Source: Desulfohalobiaceae bacterium (GTDB lineage Bacteria > Desulfobacterota > Desulfovibrionia > Desulfovibrionales > Desulfothermaceae). Taken from it: a DNA stretch of 9,844 nt. Shown piece after piece: positions 8,001 through 9,844 of this stretch. The position numbers were made by a program, and so were the translations under genes. Position 1 is the first letter of the stretch. Every line of letters starts with the position of its first letter. Below the pieces are notes generated by a model. That model did no database searches and was not told the DNA's origin. It saw only the letters and a list, made by a program, of their open reading frames with translations. The stretch is taken from contig JAIPER010000100.1 of NCBI GenBank assembly GCA_021737115.1, positions 1-9,844 of the forward strand. The letters run 5' to 3'.

Positions 8001-8994
8001 TCTCAATGCCCACCAGCCCCCTGACATCGGCCAGGCCTCTGCCGCTGATGATGGCCACTGTACATTTCTCAGCCAGGTCGATCAGGGTCCTTTGCATGTC
8101 CTGGGAGAGAACGGCCTCCTCGGGACGGGATACAATGGGGGTCAAGGTCCCGTCATAATCCAGAAAGACCGCGACTCGCTTATCCTGTATCTGTCGCCGG
8201 ATCTCCTCGAAAAAGATCAAACCATGGGGCAGATGGAGGAGATCATCTTCGAGATCCAGCTCGGAAAGGCTTTCGACCACGACGTCGGCTCCGGCTTGAA
8301 GCAGCTCTTCGCCGATATTTTCCCGGTTGACCCCGACCACCAGGCCGAACTCCCCCTTTTTGCCGGCCTGAACCCCGGAGAGGGCGTCCTCCAGCAGGAC
8401 ACACCTGCCGGGATCGATGGCAAGCATCCGCGTCGCTTCCAAAAAGGCATCGGGTTCGGGCTTTCCTTTGAGGTCAAGGTGCTCGATGTCTATTCCATCC
8501 ACCCTGAAGTCGAAAAACTGGATCAAATTGGCTGCTTCCAGGACCAGCCTGCAGTTCTTGCTGGAGGAGACCACCGCAGTCTTGAAGCCTCTGCTCCTGA
8601 GCTTGAAAATGAAATCGAGACTCGAATCAAAGACGTCCACCCCCCTTTCCTTGAGCTGCCTGCGAAAGAATTCATTTTTCTTGTTTCCCAGGCCGCACAC
8701 GGTTTCGAAACCGGGAGGATCGTCCACGTTTCCGAAGGGCAGCGAGATCCCCCTTGATTCAAGGAAGCTTATGACTCCCTGATAGCGGGGTTTGCCGTCC
8801 ACGTAGTTCAAATAATCATTGTCCAGGCTGAAAGGCTGAAAGGTTCCGTCCGGGGACTTCCTCTGCAGATAGTCATCGAAGAGTTTCTTCCAGCTCCGGG
8901 CATGGACTCTGGCTGTCTGGGTCACGACCCCGTCAAGATCGAAAATAACCGCGTCGTACATTGATCTGGAAATACAAAGGGCCTGGTTGGTCAT
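5011..8994 (-). CDS. otsB: Three-domain trehalose enzyme: beta-phosphoglucomutase-like HAD, trehalose-6-phosphate phosphatase, GH65 phosphorylase
   Basis: The 1327-residue protein joins three enzymes. Residues about 12-250 are a beta-PGM-like HAD: FDLDGVV with Asp19/Asp21, VVSSSKN (141-147), KGKPEPD (176-182) and LLEDALSG (200-207). Residues about 260-510 are an OtsB phosphatase: LDYDGTLTP with Asp279/Asp281, SGR (317-319), AGSHGFEI (336-343), NWHKG with Lys437, and GDDVTDED (461-468). Residues about 518-1327 are a GH65 inverting phosphorylase: GEGYRGHIFWDEL (874-886), the acid Glu1022 in GPDEYH, NNAYTN (1037-1042), KQADV (1143-1147), SSLS (1190-1193) and TTAEGIHLGAMSG (1228-1240). Together they could dephosphorylate trehalose-6-phosphate, phosphorolyse trehalose to glucose and beta-glucose-1-phosphate, and isomerise the latter to glucose-6-phosphate. 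Architecture and, from memory, length match mycobacterial OtsB1 (Rv2006). The GH65 substrate is not proven; maltose, kojibiose or trehalose-6-phosphate are alternatives. No trehalose-6-phosphate synthase is in the window. AAGGAG upstream supports the first ATG over Met12. Confidence 0.93.
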   Translation of the reverse strand: MTNQALCISRSMYDAVIFDLDGVVTQTARVHARSWKKLFDDYLQRKSPDGTFQPFSLDNDYLNYVDGKPRYQGVISFLESRGISLPFGNVDDPPGFETVCGLGNKKNEFFRRQLKERGVDVFDSSLDFIFKLRSRGFKTAVVSSSKNCRLVLEAANLIQFFDFRVDGIDIEHLDLKGKPEPDAFLEATRMLAIDPGRCVLLEDALSGVQAGKKGEFGLVVGVNRENIGEELLQAGADVVVESLSELDLEDDLLHLPHGLIFFEEIRRQIQDKRVAVFLDYDGTLTPIVSRPEEAVLSQDMQRTLIDLAEKCTVAIISGRGLADVRGLVGIENVYYAGSHGFEIQGPGDLKMELEAARELLPILDEVENDLQNSLRSIDGSLVERKKFSIAVHYRNVALEDNAQVETIVDEVLSRNPKLNKGTGKKVFELKPKINWHKGRALRWLLEKLDLDQYGVMPIFIGDDVTDEDGFSALPRKGVTLLVGDESRKTAAKYRLESVSEVQDFLYMLQVFLRNWKTWSLAYSSFEPEQEGLREALCTLGNGYFATRGAAPEAKADGIHYPGTYLAGGYNRLQSRIADRIIENEDLVNMPNWLCLSFRFPGEDWFSLDEVDILSFRQELDIKNGVLHRTIRFQDESGRETKLFQRRLVCMDRMHLAALETGIIPVNWSGEIEIRSALDGQVANLNVKRYQSLNHHHLEPDTTTEIDHHTIGLRVRTNQSHIVVAQVARTEVFEKRKPLPIERNCLQEPGYIAQDFRVSLDQGLGLTIEKVMAMYTSRDYTISEPLLQATNRVAKTERFAALFRNHITAWNHLWRKFAVEVELNLDEATNGQGNVFDHYHYVQRTLHLYCFHILQSASMHSMDIDVGMPARGWHGEGYRGHIFWDELIIFPYLNYRAPQITRTLLMYRYRRLNRARDLAREIGCKGAMYPWQSGSTGREETQQMHLNPKSGRWLPDNSHLQRHVNVAIVYNIWQYCQISGDFEFLSFYGAEMILEIARFWASISVYNEDLDRFEIHWVMGPDEYHDAYPGADRPGLKNNAYTNVMVVFVMHRALEIQNILPLEEWHQLCERLDVRKAEIERWREISRKMRIVFHGEGIISQFEGYDQLEEFDWEGYQRKYGNIQRLDRILESEGDTPNRYKASKQADVLMLFYLFSAEHLKSLFLQLDYPFDPEIIPRNIDYYLKRTSNGSSLSYIVHSWVATRRDRTRSWELFEEALKTDVADIQSGTTAEGIHLGAMSGCVDMVQRGFTGLEARGNVLRFNPSFAEELRRVKFHLRYRGHWLDLDISADRVKIEALKGGAESVKIQIRDRIYDLEPGKIIEARLET

Positions 8995-9002
8995 GGGTAT
9001 TG

Positions 9003-9009
9003 ACTCCTT
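9003..9009 (-). promoter_or_regulatory. Shine-Dalgarno for the three-domain trehalose enzyme
   Basis: On the minus strand AAGGAGT is followed by an 8-nt spacer (CAATACCC) and the ATG at 8994. The in-frame Met12 codon, just before the HAD domain, has no comparable site, so the start at 8994 is preferred. Confidence 0.7.
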
Positions 9010-9231
9010 ATTTCATTTCCCCGGCAAGGGTCTATGGCCAAAAAATTACTCTTGAATTGTTACATTATCCCGAGCTCCTTGCAAGCCCTGAGCGTTATCC
9101 TGAAAATTCAGGGCCGCGAAAGCAACCGCGGACCTGGTGGGCTCTTCATGCCACATCTCGTAATGCAAGAGCTCAGACCGGCAGCCGGGCAAGACTTCCA
9201 GCAGGCAGGCCAGAGCCGAAAAACCGCAGAC

Positions 9232-9261
9232 ATTATAACTCCGCCCTACTTCAAAAGGCAA
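9232..9261 (-). promoter_or_regulatory. Candidate promoter upstream of the trehalose enzyme gene
   Basis: On the minus strand TTGCCT (9261-9256, 4 of 6 matches to TTGACA) and a perfect TATAAT (9237-9232) are separated by 18 nt. It faces the gene starting at 8994 and would give a leader of roughly 230 nt. It lies inside the doubtful small frame, so only one of the two readings need be correct. Confidence 0.35.
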
Positions 9262-9394
9262 TAAGGCAATGATGAACCAGTGCCGATTGACCATCATTTT
9301 ATTGCCAGAGACTGAAATCAATCAAAAAATGACAAAAACCGATCCCTTTCCGGACATTCTGCAGAGATACGCTTCTTGCGGCCCGGCTTCGAAT

Positions 9395-9844
9395 CTATGG
9401 CTTGTGAATCCGCTTGTAGTTGCCGCTGAGGACCTTTTGCAGGGCCGGCTTCCCCTGGAGAAGGGAACTGGTGAAACTCAGGTATTCTTCGACCATTTGC
9501 GGCCAGCCCAGGGTGGCGTCAGTGCCGAAAAGGACCCTGTCCTGATGGGTGAGAATAAACTCCTTGTAGGCCTTCGGCTTTTCCAGCATAAAAGGCAGAA
9601 GAGACGAAAAGTCGGTGAAGCACTGGGGGAAACGCTCCAGCAGTCCGGCCATGCGTTTTCTGGTGAACCCGAAATGGGGGATGAGAAAGGGTGTCTTGGG
9701 GCTTGATTGCAGCAGGGCGGTCACAAAGTCGAGGTAGCGGTTCAAGTCGGCATGGAGGATGACCGGCCAGCCCAGAGCTGCTGCCTGCTCGACCAGAGAA
9801 GCTGTCAGTTCTTCGGACTCCTTTTTCCCCCGGCCGAAGAGATT
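9395..9844 (-). CDS. Amidohydrolase-like metal-dependent hydrolase, C-terminal part (5' end missing)
   Basis: The frame is open from the window edge to TAG at 9395, showing 149 residues. The start lies outside, so the TTG at 9745 is internal. The part seen resembles the C-terminal half of an amidohydrolase-2 TIM barrel: PVILHAD (27-33, His31), FLIPHFG (53-59, His57), DRVLFGTDAT with Asp109, and a terminal LSGNYKRIHK like the usual GNAxRI/F ending. In this superfamily the histidines and the late Asp bind a catalytic metal. Substrate cannot be told from the fragment. It is separated from the trehalose gene by about 400 nt on the same strand, so a shared operon is uncertain. Confidence 0.82.
   Translation of the reverse strand, partial: NLFGRGKKESEELTASLVEQAAALGWPVILHADLNRYLDFVTALLQSSPKTPFLIPHFGFTRKRMAGLLERFPQCFTDFSSLLPFMLEKPKAYKEFILTHQDRVLFGTDATLGWPQMVEEYLSFTSSLLQGKPALQKVLSGNYKRIHKP

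Larger units (their letters stand above)
8995..9394. other. 400-nt intergenic stretch with inverted repeats and a doubtful small open frame
   Basis: No recognised gene is present. On the minus strand a frame runs from 9321 (TTG) or 9297 (ATG) to TAA at 9046, giving 91 or 83 codons. Its product matches no family I know, and no good ribosome site precedes either start. Short inverted repeats are visible: CCTGAA/TTCAGG around two A (9099-9112), CCGCG/CGCGG (9114-9131), GGC/GCC around 9140-9153, and CCGGC/CCGGG-rich sequence near 9178. On the minus strand a T-run follows the frame's stop codon (9045-9040). The region may be a leader or non-coding RNA upstream of the trehalose gene, a decayed or multi-copy repeat, or a small unknown gene; the sequence alone does not decide. 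Confidence 0.45.

Noticed and set aside
7819..8757. A 312-codon plus-strand frame opposite the HAD/OtsB region
   Set aside because: Antisense shadow of the three-domain enzyme, with no motif or ribosome site.
9269..9706. A 145-codon plus-strand frame over the right-hand genes
   Set aside because: It is opposite the amidohydrolase fragment, which has metal-ligand motifs on the minus strand; no family features on the plus strand.

Overview
The window is bacterial chromosomal DNA of moderate GC content, densely coded, with one conspicuously AT-rich patch near 4030-4116. Nothing in it names a species. The gene types (a sigma-54-type AAA+ module fused to a membrane iron-sulfur redox module, a Cache/HAMP/SpoIIE phosphatase, an RsbV/RsbW-like pair and a large trehalose enzyme) suggest a Gram-negative anaerobe, perhaps a Desulfobacterota-like lineage. 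That placement is inference.

Left part, plus strand. Positions 1-1797 hold the 3' part of a gene cut by the window edge. It encodes a degenerate sigma-54-activator-type AAA+ domain followed by a polytopic NapH/NosR-like 4Fe-4S membrane domain. After 33 nt comes a 715-residue membrane PP2C (SpoIIE/RsbU-type) phosphatase at 1831-3978, with a periplasmic Cache-like sensor and a HAMP linker. The two probably form an operon that senses redox or chemical signals at the membrane and outputs protein dephosphorylation.

Middle, convergent. From 3979 to 4156 lies an AT-rich spacer with two or three inverted repeats, including a perfect 12-bp hairpin. On the minus strand follow a STAS anti-sigma-factor antagonist (4157-4516) and an RsbW-like serine kinase (4513-4929), translationally coupled through an ATGA overlap. 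With the facing phosphatase they would make a complete partner-switching cycle (kinase, antagonist, phosphatase). No sigma factor or other obvious final target is in the window.

Right part, minus strand. Positions 5011-8994 encode one 1327-residue protein with three fused enzyme domains: a beta-phosphoglucomutase-like HAD, a trehalose-6-phosphate phosphatase (OtsB) and a GH65 disaccharide phosphorylase. Signature residues of all three look intact. The fusion could carry trehalose-6-phosphate through trehalose and beta-glucose-1-phosphate to glucose-6-phosphate. The kinase/antagonist pair lies 81 nt downstream on the same strand and has its own candidate promoter, so trehalose metabolism and the partner switch may be linked.

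Far right. A roughly 400-nt stretch (8995-9394) has no confident gene but contains several short inverted repeats, a TATAAT box and an 83-91 codon open frame of doubtful status. The window ends in the C-terminal part of an amidohydrolase-like metal-dependent hydrolase on the minus strand (9395-9844).
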